This document shows, piece after piece, positions 23,722 through 35,200 of a stretch of DNA of 64,000 nucleotides. Below the pieces are notes generated by a model that was given only the letters and a program-made list of their open reading frames with translations, was not told the origin of the DNA and ran no database searches. The DNA comes from Branchiostoma lanceolatum (Eukaryota; Chordata; Leptocardii; Amphioxiformes; Branchiostomatidae), in the NCBI RefSeq assembly GCF_035083965.1, contig NC_089732.1:11175424-11239423 (forward strand), read 5' to 3'. Position 1 is the first letter of the stretch, and every line of letters starts with the position of its first letter. The position numbers were made by a program, and so were the translations under genes.

Positions 23722-26013
23722 TACAAAGGTTCTGAAGTGGTCCACATCAATGATTGTAATCTTTGAATTTTTGTTATCAGCTTGCAGTGTTTACATTATG
23801 TCATAGAAACCAATAAAATGGGTTTGACTTGGTATACAAGAAAGATTTTAATTTTTTTTGTTTATCTCTCAATGGTCACCACATATGTCAAGAACTGAAG
23901 GACAGTCTTCCATGTTCGAAGCGTCATGAATATATTAGGCGGTGGTTACAGTCGGGCCGGCCGCTAGGAGTGCAATGTAGTCAGGCTAGTCTGCACACGG
24001 TTCAAAAGTACTACCTATGGCTGAAAACATTGCAGTCAAAACTGCAACAAGCATCGGCAAAAATGATATAAATGGCTAGGGGTCCCCACTAACAGTCAAG
24101 GGGATTAAGATAACAAAGGAGATTTTAAATCTTCTTGGTTTAATAGGTTTGATTGTAAATATCAAAGAACTGTTTTAATTTTCTTTATCGTCCATTATCG
24201 TTGCAGACTCACTCCAGCTGTTTTCTATTCAGTTAGCCATTTCTTATTTACATTGTTCTCAGACTTCTTACGGTAGACGGAGGGAGTCTGCAACAAAGGC
24301 TAGGACCAAGGACATTATATCCTTGCTAAGACGAATAACAAATACAAATACAAAGAAAGAACAAAGAAAACATGTGTCGCATCCTCGAGGTTCATGCAAA
24401 TATGGCCAATTAGCACGCGGACGTGAGTTTGGATCTAGTACACTCGCGGGGGACGTACGGTACTAAGGGAAACTAGATTCTGTCTCCGTAATAACTTTGA
24501 TCAAGACAAAGTTACACGCCATATCTATAATCTAAAAACCATCAGCTAGATAATTTTTCAACAGAACCTTTGCTTTCTCATTCATAGTTTTGTCGAGCTA
24601 ATTTCCTAACAGCAAAATGTTCACCCCTTTTTCTAAAATGGACCCTTCCAATCATAGGCTCCTTTCAGTAACTTGAAAGGTGCTAACTCGGTGGCGCTGT
24701 CAATGGCTGTGGTCGGCACTGCCTGACATCTTGCAAGCTTTGCCCATTTGTTTCCATTTTCTGTGGACAAGTCTGCCTCGGACACAAACAGTAAGTACAT
24801 CTACAATACTAGACGCTTTATGCTGCTATAGTCTCTACCAGACTAACCGCGTCGGCTATAGAGAGAACATAATTTGCCGGGGGACTTTGGCCATGAAGGA
24901 TAACATTTCCGTCCGCTGCCTATTTGACCCTCTCTCCGTAGCCGACTCCCTTCATACAATTGACTCTAATTTTGGCCAATTTCTACTATTTTCCCAGCGA
25001 CCCGCAGAGACTGGTAGAGGCTAATGCTGCTAAAGGTGCCTGGCAACATGTTTTTGAGAGGCATTTGGGGCTCGATTATATCTTCCGACTCATCGGAGGG
25101 AGGAGAAAACAAATTTGATTCATGAATAGTCGGACCTTCCGTAATCGTAAAGAGTCTGTGGAGTCTGAGCTGAGACTGATGTATTATATATTGATGCTCT
25201 TTTAGTATTGTCAATAGAAGTCGGATAGTCACTTCGTAACGGTAAGTAGCGTTTTGCTCTTCTTGCGAATCTAACGGTTGTACCCCACGTTGGCTCGCGC
25301 TCGGAAGGCGATAAATCAGTGTGGGAGATAAAAGTGCCGGCATTAGCATGATTTTGGAAGGCAAAATCGCCAAAACAGAGGTCTACCTAGTCGTGTTTTG
25401 TTATGGTAGCCCACGAGCGCCTCCTGAGTATTAAGCTCAAGCACAACTTACGGTATTATTCTCAGAGAGAACTTAGTCGCTCTAGACGGCAAAACATCTG
25501 TTAAAGTTAAAACACAGTAAACCCGTCAAAGTGACTCTGGAATTTCAGATGACACTGTCAGTTTTAGGCTCTATTCCCTACACCACCGTAGTGAACTTCT
25601 TCCAAGGGTGGATGTTGACTATGATATTTCCTGTATCTTAAATCCTATCATTTTCTCTTTAAAACCGAAAACAATACCTGATAGGCAACGTTGTTGTTTT
25701 CGTTTTCTTTGTGTGCTTTGTTGTGTTGTGTGTCAAAATTTGTTCCCGCTGGTACGGGTATTGTTATTGGTTTTGATCTACGTTTTTGCAGTTAGTTTTT
25801 TTTCCATATACATTTGTATGCCAGTTACGTTCACGGTAGAAAGACAGGAAGTGATCAATGGACACATGTAATGTTAATCAAAATGTCATTTGCATAATAA
25901 ATGAACTACATTTAAACAAAACAAAGGAGAAGATGTCAGCATTTCACGGAGAGATCTTAGAACTCTTTTTGTGATTGTGTTTTGTCTAAAATCTCATTTC
26001 TATTTGTCCAGGA
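23722..26013. other. Region between REC114 and the KLHL gene; probable KLHL upstream sequence
   Basis: It starts with the REC114 3' untranslated region. No open frame here has coding character. A palindromic tract ACCAAGGACATTATATCC at about 24,306 recurs near 37,340, marking a dispersed repeat. A strong pyrimidine-ag acceptor (tttgtccag) directly before the KLHL ATG suggests a noncoding KLHL first exon somewhere in this interval. Confidence 0.4.
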
Positions 26014-27702
26014 ATGGATTACGTTTTTCACGGTGTGGACAAGATGTATCCAGTCACATTGCTAAATCGGTTGGAGGAGCTACGGTCAGAAAGATACATG
26101 GTGGACGTTACGCTGTGTGTAGAAAAAAAAGAGATCCCATGCCATCGCTTGGTCCTCTCAGCCTACTCCGACTACTTCCACGCCATGTTCAAAGGAGCCC
26201 ACAGTGAGAGTAAGAAGGACAAGATAGAGATAGGAGGGGTGAGTGGAGAGGCTCTACAACTGTTGGTGGACTTTGCTTACACTTCCAAGATAACCATCAC
26301 TACTGATAATGTACGGCCCCTGCTCGAAGCAGCCAACATGCTTCAGGTCTCACATATCAGAAAAGCATGTGAAGTGTTCCTAGGAAAGCAACTGAGACCA
26401 GACTCCTGTTTAGGAGTTTGGGCATTGGCAGACTTAGTGTCGAGTACAACATTGTCTGAGATGGCAAGAGGCGTTGCCCTGAAAAGTTTTGAAGAAGTAC
26501 ACATGGCTGAGGAGTTCCTTCAGCTACCTGTAGACTACCTGAAGACCTATCTATCGGACGATGGTCTTCATGCCAAGAAAGAGGAACAGGTGCTGGAGGC
26601 GATCATACTTTGGGCAAGACACGATCTTGAGGAACGGCAGAAACACCTTGAGAAGCTTATGGAATGTGTTCGCTTCCAATATGTGAACCCAAGCTATCTT
26701 AAGAACATACTAAAGAATGACAAAGTGTTGGAAGGAGTACATGGAATCAAGAAATTGATCAGGAACCAGCCTGTACATGTAAGACCTCGCAATATTCTCC
26801 AAGAGGAAATTCTGGTCCTCGGTGGTGAAACATCATGGGGGGAAGAGGATGGAGAAGGTATTAACCCGAATATGTACAGACTCGACCTCCATAGCAACTG
26901 CCTCAACACATCATTGCTACCAGTACCACTTTCTCAAAGCAAGGGACTTGCAGCATGTGTGCTTAACAATGAAGTCATTGTGACAGGAGGAGAGGAGTCT
27001 CTGTCTCAAGCATGGAAGTACAGGCCGTCTAAGGACTCTTGGATTCAGTTGGCATCTCTAAGGAACGGTCGAAGCTACCATGGTATGGCATCGGTAAACG
27101 GACAGGTGTACGTTGTTGGCGGTTACAACGGAGGTGACATCATGCCTCAGCCTTCAGTGGAAGTGTACAGCGAGAAGACAAACATCTGGAGAAAGAGGAG
27201 ACCGCTACCCGAGGCAGTGGTGGACTTCGGCATAACAACGTGTCAAGGAAAGATCTACGTATTCGGTGGTTTGAGTCACTTCAGTGATACAAACGCTCTG
27301 CAATGTTACGACCCCAGCATAAATGTGTGGACTTTCGGAATGCCCTTGCGAAAGCCAATGGCAGATATAAGGGCATGCACAGTCGGCTCAAAGATCTACC
27401 TGGTCGGTGGGCCATTGAAGAAACTAGTTCGGTACAACCCTGAGAAAGGCAAGACGTATTACGAAGAGTTGGCGGGCCGACTAGACCTGTGGGATGAATG
27501 CGGTGTCACTGTGTGTGGATCGGAGATCTTCATCACCGGTGGACAGGCATACGATTCTACGATGCCTTCCGATCCCATGAACAGTGCAGACAATGTGGCC
27601 ACACTCCAGTGCTACAACACAACCAATGGCACTATGATAAAGGGGAAAGACCTGCCGTTCAAACTCCGCGGACACTGCACTGTAACCATAACCAAAGATT
27701 AA
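26014..27702 (+). CDS. BTB-BACK-Kelch (KLHL-type) CUL3 substrate adaptor, intronless coding region, 562 aa
   Basis: Members of this family bind CUL3 through the BTB/BACK region and recruit substrates with the Kelch propeller for ubiquitination. BTB spans about residues 18-130 (VDVTLCVEKKEIPCHRLVLS, YFHAMFKG, LLVDFAYTSK, LEAANMLQ). BACK spans about 135-240 (CLGVWALADL, EEFLQLPVDYLKTYLSDD, EEQVLEAIILWARHD). The Kelch repeats run from about 268 to 557, marked by GG doublets (VLGGE, VTGGEE, VVGGYNGG, VFGGLS, LVGGP, ITGGQ) with spaced Tyr/Trp (WIQLASL, NIWRKRRPLP, NVWTFGMPL). Overall it resembles the KLHL24-like branch, but I cannot assign an orthologue. The coding region is a single exon, whereas many animal KLHL genes are split. 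Confidence 0.95.
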   Translation: MDYVFHGVDKMYPVTLLNRLEELRSERYMVDVTLCVEKKEIPCHRLVLSAYSDYFHAMFKGAHSESKKDKIEIGGVSGEALQLLVDFAYTSKITITTDNVRPLLEAANMLQVSHIRKACEVFLGKQLRPDSCLGVWALADLVSSTTLSEMARGVALKSFEEVHMAEEFLQLPVDYLKTYLSDDGLHAKKEEQVLEAIILWARHDLEERQKHLEKLMECVRFQYVNPSYLKNILKNDKVLEGVHGIKKLIRNQPVHVRPRNILQEEILVLGGETSWGEEDGEGINPNMYRLDLHSNCLNTSLLPVPLSQSKGLAACVLNNEVIVTGGEESLSQAWKYRPSKDSWIQLASLRNGRSYHGMASVNGQVYVVGGYNGGDIMPQPSVEVYSEKTNIWRKRRPLPEAVVDFGITTCQGKIYVFGGLSHFSDTNALQCYDPSINVWTFGMPLRKPMADIRACTVGSKIYLVGGPLKKLVRYNPEKGKTYYEELAGRLDLWDECGVTVCGSEIFITGGQAYDSTMPSDPMNSADNVATLQCYNTTNGTMIKGKDLPFKLRGHCTVTITKD

Positions 27703-29178
27703 AGGGACTCTATGTAATGTTTTGGTTGCAAAAAGTGACAACATTTAGAATAACAAAATCTCCATGTTATTGACAATTATGGGCACTTTTTAGCACATTT
27801 TCCTCGTTATTTCATATTTCCAGCATTTGCAAACAGTGCAAAACCGCCCCGAACCAAGGTCCCTTGATTTTCGGTGGTACCAAAAAATAAATACACTAGC
27901 CAGATGTGAACAAAAATCATAGCTTTTCTACACATTTTATTTTTTGTACAATCCAATGCTGCTGCATATTTACTCCCTAAATATCGCTTTGCAATGCTGA
28001 AGGTTTGATTTTATTTAGTATGTAAAGAAATAACACAATTACTTCGTACATCAGACATACGAATCTTACAATGAGTGCCTTTAAATGTGATAAACAAAAT
28101 TCAGGCAGGCGGACTCTGCTCTTTTCATTGGTCACTACTGTGCCTAAGAACTGATTAGATTATACCTGAACTTGAAGTATTGGCTGTAACCTTGTGGAGG
28201 TGGTCATGAATAAGTGTAAAATTCATGTAGCCTAGTTTGAAATAACTTTTTCTAACAGGATTCCCCTTAATATTGTATGCGGTCATCCTTCTAAAAGAAA
28301 ACAGTTCGAATCCTATACTGGCCATTCTATCTCAAGTTTTTTAAAACTTGATTTGCAATGAGACTAAAATGACGCTTTAAGCCTTAGGAAACATTGTCAT
28401 TTTCTACTATCTTCAAGCTTCTTAGATTTATTTGATAATCAACATTTCACTTTGAACGTAGTACAGGAAAACGTATAGAAATGTTTTACTATCTATTATA
28501 GAATGCTTCAGTTAACACATCAATAATATTTTTTCAATTAGTAGAGATGACATGTAGTGTCCTTTGTCTTTGACCAATAGAATGGTTTGCTCTAACTTAA
28601 TTTTCTATTTGTAGTTATTTGTAGTTTGCTATAGTTAGAAAAATCACAATCATTATGATAGGTTTACTTCTGTATACTAGTAATTGTGTGATATTAGACA
28701 GTAGTTAGCTTTCGACACTATAGTTTGTTGCAAATGTCAACCACAACGAGGTAGAAGAAAAGCAGAATAATATGTAACATTTCTTTCTCCTTTCCTGCTA
28801 TGGAAACATACCACCCAATAAAGGTACTTATAATTGCCATATTCTACGAGACGTTTTCTTGTCGTTTTCCATTTTCACAGTACTCGTGTTCTGTAAAATG
28901 ACAGGATGTGAATGTTTTTGGGATATCCAATGGAATATCAATGAAAATTATCATGCAATATTTATACGAGTGCATTTCACTTTCTTCATTCATCTATTCG
29001 AAATAGAAAATATACAGAGAAGTAAAAGAAATGTATAAAAGTAGAAAAAACTATATATGTGCAGGGGGCGGGAAGAAGCCTACATTGGCATTGTTTTTAC
29101 TCTGACCTTCTTCAAACTGAACAAACATGACACTACTAGTATATGCTGATGATACAACTCGGAATGTGGCTTAATATC
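27703..29178. other. AT-rich intergenic and 3' UTR sequence, no gene seen
   Basis: It follows the KLHL stop. A candidate poly(A) signal aataaa lies at about 27,886. The rest has no open frame with coding character, tRNA-like sequence or obvious repeat, up to the decayed GDAP1 exon. Confidence 0.5.
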
Positions 29179-30206
29179 CTAATATTTGAGCACCATAGCA
29201 GCAACTGAAAATACCACAGTTACCATAGCCGCTATGATAACAACTTTCGGGCCCACCATCCAACGGACAAAGCCAGGGAAATTTCGCACGAGCACGCCAT
29301 ATGTGTTGTTAGTATATTCAACTTCTCACTGAAAGGGGGCAAACTGCTTGGCCTGCAAGTAGTAGGCATCCAACAGGGGGCGCTTCTGTGTGGACCGGTG
29401 GGACAGCCCCACGAACTTGAGTCGATGTAGGAGACAGGACAGCATGACATCAGTCTGTGAAGGACTCGCCACAGAACCACTGCTGCTGTCCAGAGGCTGT
29501 CAGAAGAACTACAAATGTACATTTGCTCTACAAGAAAACATTCTGAGTGATAGACAACTAGCTGTAAGTCTACGAAACCCTTGCCTTCCACACTGTTGTT
29601 CTAGTGCTGACTCAATATTGGGAATTTTGTCTGCACTCGTTTTCCAGTGCGGTATGTCACCCCGTCTGCTCTGGAAAAGCCGTCGTTAGGACCCGAGTCA
29701 CGCGAGCATTCAGTTTCCAGTGATGACGACGGCTTTTCTAGTGCAGAGAGTGCTGACGAACATTCACACTGGAACCGAGTGCTGAAAAAGAAGGGCAAGG
29801 TTTTCGTAGTTTTGCCAACCATCTCTGGTGTTCGACCTTTGAATGTAGGATCAACACATGCTTCACGGCCAGGTCACGCTGGTACAAAACAGCAGAATTT
29901 TGTACGTCAAAAAAATGCACGACTATCCCAACAACTCCCTCAGTTTTAAAGGTTTCGTATGACGAATGTAAACAATTATAACTATACATATATATACAAC
30001 AACTATAGTATACCGCTGTCGTGAAACACTGTATCCAGGTAATCCACAATACGTGTGCAGTCGCAGATGACTTTGCCGTCGTGTACAAGCACGGGGACCA
30101 GGCCGGCAGGGTTGATACGAATGTACCAGGGTTCAAAGTTCTCTCCAGGGATGAGAACTGTCCGTTTCCTGTAGGACAGTCCCTTCACAGCCAGGGCGAG
30201 GCGGGC
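29179..30206 (-). pseudogene. Decayed GDAP1 copy (exon 2 and last exon only)
   Basis: The exon 2 equivalent (30206-30014) is open and spliceable, encoding ALAVKGLSYRKRTVL and GLVPVLVHDGKVIC. The last-exon equivalent (29496-29179) retains the acceptor, the GST-C core and an anchor ending AAMVLKY. However, it has lost two bases around 29,450 (after GESFT), which shifts the frame, and has an in-frame TGA near 29,335 after FAPFQ. The intervening 0.5 kb holds no counterpart of exons 3 and 4, and no first exon lies directly upstream; the nearest unassigned one is the orphan at 38,077. Two lesions plus missing exons make this a pseudogene. It is more divergent from the two intact copies than they are from each other. 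Confidence 0.85.
29625..29785. repeat. Imperfect inverted repeat inside the decayed GDAP1 copy
   Basis: TGGAAAAGCCGTCGT on the left faces ACGACGGCTTTTCTAG on the right, and an outer pair (tgcactcgttttccagtg / cacactggaaccgagtgc) extends the fold. It replaces the position where GDAP1 exons 3 and 4 would be expected. The + frame over it is open for about 100 codons with an acidic SSDDDGFSSAES tract, but I cannot support it as a gene. Confidence 0.5.
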
Positions 30207-30564
30207 CTATGTATATAGAATAGTGAAAAAAAAAACAAGGATGAAAACGAAAATAAGCTTAAAAGACGTACGCGTTTGCCTTAAGTAGCCCAACGCGTCG
30301 GCAACTTTTCAGCTGCCTTCATCATGGCGTAATGATCTTTGTCGCATGAGGGTGTTGCAACAAGAACGCGACCCATAACGTCACTAAGTTACAGTTCGTC
30401 CGTCCTGTGGAAAAAAGTAACTTTCCAAAGGCCAAACAATGCCTGGATAACCCGCTAGCAAGTAAAAGCTAAGTGCCGATAGGATATATCTGAATGTCCT
30501 ACATATTCTTAGCGTGCACTGAGCTAATTAATGACTTGTGTGTATATTCAAGTAAGTATGTACA

Positions 30565-31808
30565 GAGTATCCGACCTGTAGCGTATGTACCCCGACCTGT
30601 AGCGTATGTACCCCGACCTGTAGCGTATGCAGTACTATGTACGTACCCCGACCTGTAGCTTATGTACCCCGACCTGCAGCGTATGTACCCCGACCTGTAG
30701 CGTATGTACCCCGACCTGTAGCGTATGTACCCCGACCTGTAGAGTATGTACCCCGACTTGTAGCGTATGTACCCCGACTTGTAGCGTATGTACCCCGACC
30801 TGTAGCGTATGTACCCCGACCTGTAGCGTATGTGCCCCGACCTGCAGCATATGTGCCCCGACCTGTAGCGTATGAACCCCGACTTGTAGCGTATGTGCCC
30901 CGACCTGTAGCGTATGTACCCCGACCTGTAGCGTATGTACCCCGACTTGTAGCGTATGTACCCCGACCTGTAGCGTATGTACCCCGACCTGTAGCGTATG
31001 TACCCCGACTTGTAGCGTATGTACCCCGACCTGTAGCGTATGTACCCCGACTTCTAGCGTATGTACCCCGACTTCTAGCGTATGTACCCCGACTTCTAGC
31101 GTATGTACCCCGACTTCTAGCGTATGTACCCCGAGTTGTAGCGTATGTACCCCGACCTGTAGGGTATGTACCTCGGCTTGTAGCGTATGTACCCCGACTT
31201 GTAGCGTATGTACCCCGACCTGTAGCGTATGTACCCCGACTTGTAGGGTATGTACCTCGGCTTGTAGCGTATGTACCCCGACTTGTAGCGTATGTACCCC
31301 GACCTGTAGCGTATGTACCCCGACTTGTATTGTATGTACCCCGACCTGTAGCGTATGTACCCCGACTTGTAGCGTATGTACCCCGACCTGTAGGGTATGT
31401 ACTCCGACCTGTAGCGTATATACCCCGACTTGTAGCGTATGTACCCCGACCTGTAGCGTATGTACCCCGACTTGTAGCGTATGTACCCCGACTTGTAGCG
31501 TATGTACCCCGACCTGTAGCGTATGTACCCCGACCTGTAGCGTATGTACCCCGACTTCTAGCGTATGTACCCCGAGTTGTAGCGTATGAACCCCGACTTG
31601 TAGCGTATGTACCCTGACCTGTAGCGTATGTACCCCGACTTGTAGCGTATGTACCCCGACTTGTAGCGTATGTACCCCGACTTGTAGCGTATATACCCCG
31701 ACCTGTAGTGTATGTACCCCGACTTGTAGCGTATATACCCCGACTTGTAGCGTATATACCCCGACCTGTAGTGTATGTACCCGACTTGTAGCGTATATAC
31801 CCCGACTC
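30565..31808. repeat. 21-bp minisatellite, about 59 copies
   Basis: The unit contains CCCCGACCTGTAGCGTAT, with common CCTG/CTTG variants and occasional CTTC, GTTG or GGGT changes. A short interruption lies near 30,630. Because the unit is a multiple of three and stop-poor, one frame stays open on the + strand for 326 codons and two on the minus strand for more than 400. Its right end abuts the left boundary of the GDAP1 segmental duplication. Confidence 0.95.
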
Positions 31809-32236
31809 TGTACTATTAGAGGGATCGAACGGAGTTTCTGCAATTTTCTCATTTATTCTAGCACGTATACGTAAAGTAAACCGTAGCTTCACCGCCTAAA
31901 TATCCTATATCTACCCTACATTATCGTTAAGAAATATTTAAATGGATAAATGTAAATAGATGAAAGAGATTACAGGATGTCAAAGAAAATATCAAACAAG
32001 ACAAGAAATGACTCATGTGCAATCAATGAATGGAATATTACATTACAAGCAAAAGATGTAACGTAATGGAGACAATGGCCAACAGACCCAAACACCTAGT
32101 CTAGTCTTCAAGGTTACTCGAAGGAGATAATCGTTACCCTGAAGGAGTTGGCCTTCAGAAAACGAGATGGTAACTATAGTATCTTTAGATTTTCTGTTTG
32201 ACGAACGCAATACAACTCGACATGTTATATGATATC

Positions 32237-35200
32237 CTAATATTTCAGCACCATAGCAACAATTGCAGCGACCATTGTGATCATTGCCGCCCACACGACA
32301 AGCTTCGGGCCCGCCATCTTACATATAATCCCGGGGAGGTTTCGCACGAACAGGTACAGCAAATTACTGGTGGACGTCACTTCAGCCTGAAATGGGGCAA
32401 ACTGCTTGGCCTGCAGGTAGTAGGCATCCAACAGGGGGCGCTTCTGTGTGGACCGGTGGGACAGCCCCACGTACTTGAGTCGATGGAGGAGACAGGATAG
32501 CATGACGTCAGCAGCTGTGAAGGACTCGCCACACAACCACTGCTGCTGTCCGGAAGCTGTCAGAAGAACAACAAATATTGTTTAGCATGAAACTTGACCT
32601 ATGTTAGCATTTGAAAGTATTCCAACACAAACAGACAGGACTCGCCCAGTTTTCAACTGGTCCCCGGGTTTTCATCATGGACGGGCGCCGACACCGACTT
32701 CTAATCACCGTTGACCCAGTGATATTGTTATACTTGTGGAATTAGGTAGTGTCCTCATTTCTTTCATCATAGTCTTACAGCGAGGCTTACAGGCTCTTAA
32801 CGTACAGGATGAGAGGATGTGGTGTGAGAGGGTAATCAGTATACAAAAACGCCTAAAACATGTCAAAAAACAGCCGGAGTCGAAACTCTGGATACCTGGA
32901 TAGTGGGTTATCGGTGTAATTAGCAATTATTATGCATGAAAAATGCTCAATTATTGCTGCGCCCCTCGCTGACTCCCACCTTCCTTTTCCTTTTTCCTTT
33001 CTTCCAGCTCCTTCTCCACCTCATCCAAGGCCACCTCCAGCTCGTCTAAGAGTCTCACGATGAGGTCTCGGTCTTCTCGCTCACGGGTTTTCTCCCCCAC
33101 CTTATCGGCCTTCCTGGTGTAAGCCTCCGCCAGATCGGGGTGCATCGCGGCGAGGTCGTGCAAGCGTCGGGCGGTGGATGGGCCGACTGTATCGGATTCA
33201 AGATTGGCACACGGTAATATTTCAAAAGCAATTCTCCTTCACAAAAATGCTACTGAAGCCTTCAATAGCGTGCAATAAAAGCCTGTATCTGTGGAAACAT
33301 CACTTGGATCAGTTAAAACACCTTGATCCTTAAACTACCTATTGTAGATCTCTGTAAACGTTGGGATTTGTGATATAAAGAGAACGTAACTAAATAGAAA
33401 TCCCGACAGACAAAAACGCCTAAAAAGCGTCCGAAACTAGCCGGAGTCTAATCTCTGCTTGGAGAGTTTAAACTACATTGACGAATCAGGTCACATCTGT
33501 TCAATTTATTTACGGATGAATCTATTAATTTTACCTACACATTGTTAATGCCTTTCAGAGCTACCATAGAAATGCGTTTTTTCGAGAGTATGATTTAGAG
33601 TTAACAAAATATGCCCTTGTCTTTTTCGAGCGCTCACACCAGTTTTGGGGTAAGCCCAATGGTTGGCATCCATGAAATTAACTCAGTACACTACCAAAAA
33701 TGCCTTTTCTTATTTCTCTTGTTTATTCTTGTTTTTTCTTGTTCTAAGAAAATATTTCTTTGAGCAAGCATATTATTCTGTGTACAAGAAAAAAAATAAA
33801 AGCCCCTGTTTTGGTTTTATATGGCCTTATCATATTTGCCTGGGCGCTAGCGTTTACAGACAATGTCAATCAATTTTCATGCTGTCCCAGACTCACAGTC
33901 TATGAGGAAAAACAACAGTCGCAGTGTGTGTTGGGAACACATGCACATTGAACAGAGACGGGTGGCCACACAAGTTATCTGGCACGTATGACCCGCTACT
34001 ACGCTTACGTGTCTCTGACGTAACGTTCCAGGAGTAGATGGGTCCATTCCGTGAACAAGGTTGAAGGAGTCAGCCGAAAATTTGGGTAAGTCTCAATTCA
34101 TTCTTGTGCTGGACATAAAGTTAAATTCCTTAGTTCAACGTGTACATGTGTAAGTAATTACCAGGAAAGCAGGGTGTTCTCTGGGCGTTCTCTGCAAAAG
34201 GAGAGTGTCTAGCGTCTTTATTTTCTTTATAGGGTAGGGCGTCCAGAAGACACCCTGACGCCCTGCTACTTATAGCCTGCCTCGTGGACAAGGGATGACT
34301 TAAGATCTTCACTTACGAGCACTGCGAGCTTTCCTACGCATTGACTTGGTGACCATGGGATCTTTAGCCAGGTCTGGATGGTAGACTGTCCCGAACGAGT
34401 ACAGCTCCACCGGAAGGACGTCCAGCAGGTCCCGGAAGTGACGTACCCGACGACCGAGGTCCGTGTCCACGGGAGGAGCGAGTCTTGGCCCTGGTCAGGC
34501 GACAAAACACAAACATAAACATTTTGGCTATTGTATGTTTTCTTGTTCTGTATAGCAAACAAAACATGTACGCCGCAGTGTAGGCCGCAATCTAGGTCGC
34601 AATCTAGTCCGCAAAGTAAAATCTAGGTCCAACGACATTGTGGCATTGCTGTAAGTCGGCATTCAAGTCGGCCGCAATGTAAGCCGCAAAGTAAAATCTA
34701 GGCCGCAATGTAGGCCGCAAAGTAAAATGTAGGCCGCAATCTAGGCCACAATCTAGGCCGCAATCTAGGCCACAATCTAGGCCGCAATCTAGGCCGCAAT
34801 CTAGGCCGCAATCTAGGCCGCAAAGTAAAATCTAGGCCGCAATCTAGGCCGCAATGTAGGCCGCAAAGTGTAGCAAAGAAAAATGTAGGCCGCAACGTAG
34901 GTAGGTTGCAAACAAAAATGTAGGCCGCAATGTACTGGTAGGTCGCAAAGAAACATGTAGGCCGCAATATAGTAGGCGTCAGCCTAACTGAGCGCGTCTT
35001 TTCACAAAAAGGTCCAACGACATTGTGGTAACGCCGCACCACTCGCACCACCATGCGAGTGGTGCGGGACATTGGTTGAGGCGAGACCTGTTACCACCTA
35101 CGGGGCCTTCACCTTTGACCGTGCGCATGCGTACTCAGAATCGCGAAAGAGCTTATAAAACAATGCTCTCTGGCGTTTCCCGTGGGATCGACAGATTGTG

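Noticed and set aside
24966-25373. Minus-strand 135-codon frame upstream of the KLHL gene
   Set aside because: No recognisable protein, splice sites or neighbouring exons; likely chance.
30635-31892. Reading frames of 326-410 codons over the 21-bp array
   Set aside because: They arise because the unit is a multiple of three and lacks stops in several frames at once, on both strands; no start context, splice signal or flanking coding sequence.
34698-35072. Minus-strand frame with Arg-Pro-Arg-Leu repeats
   Set aside because: It reflects the 12-bp intronic repeat in GDAP1 copy 2.
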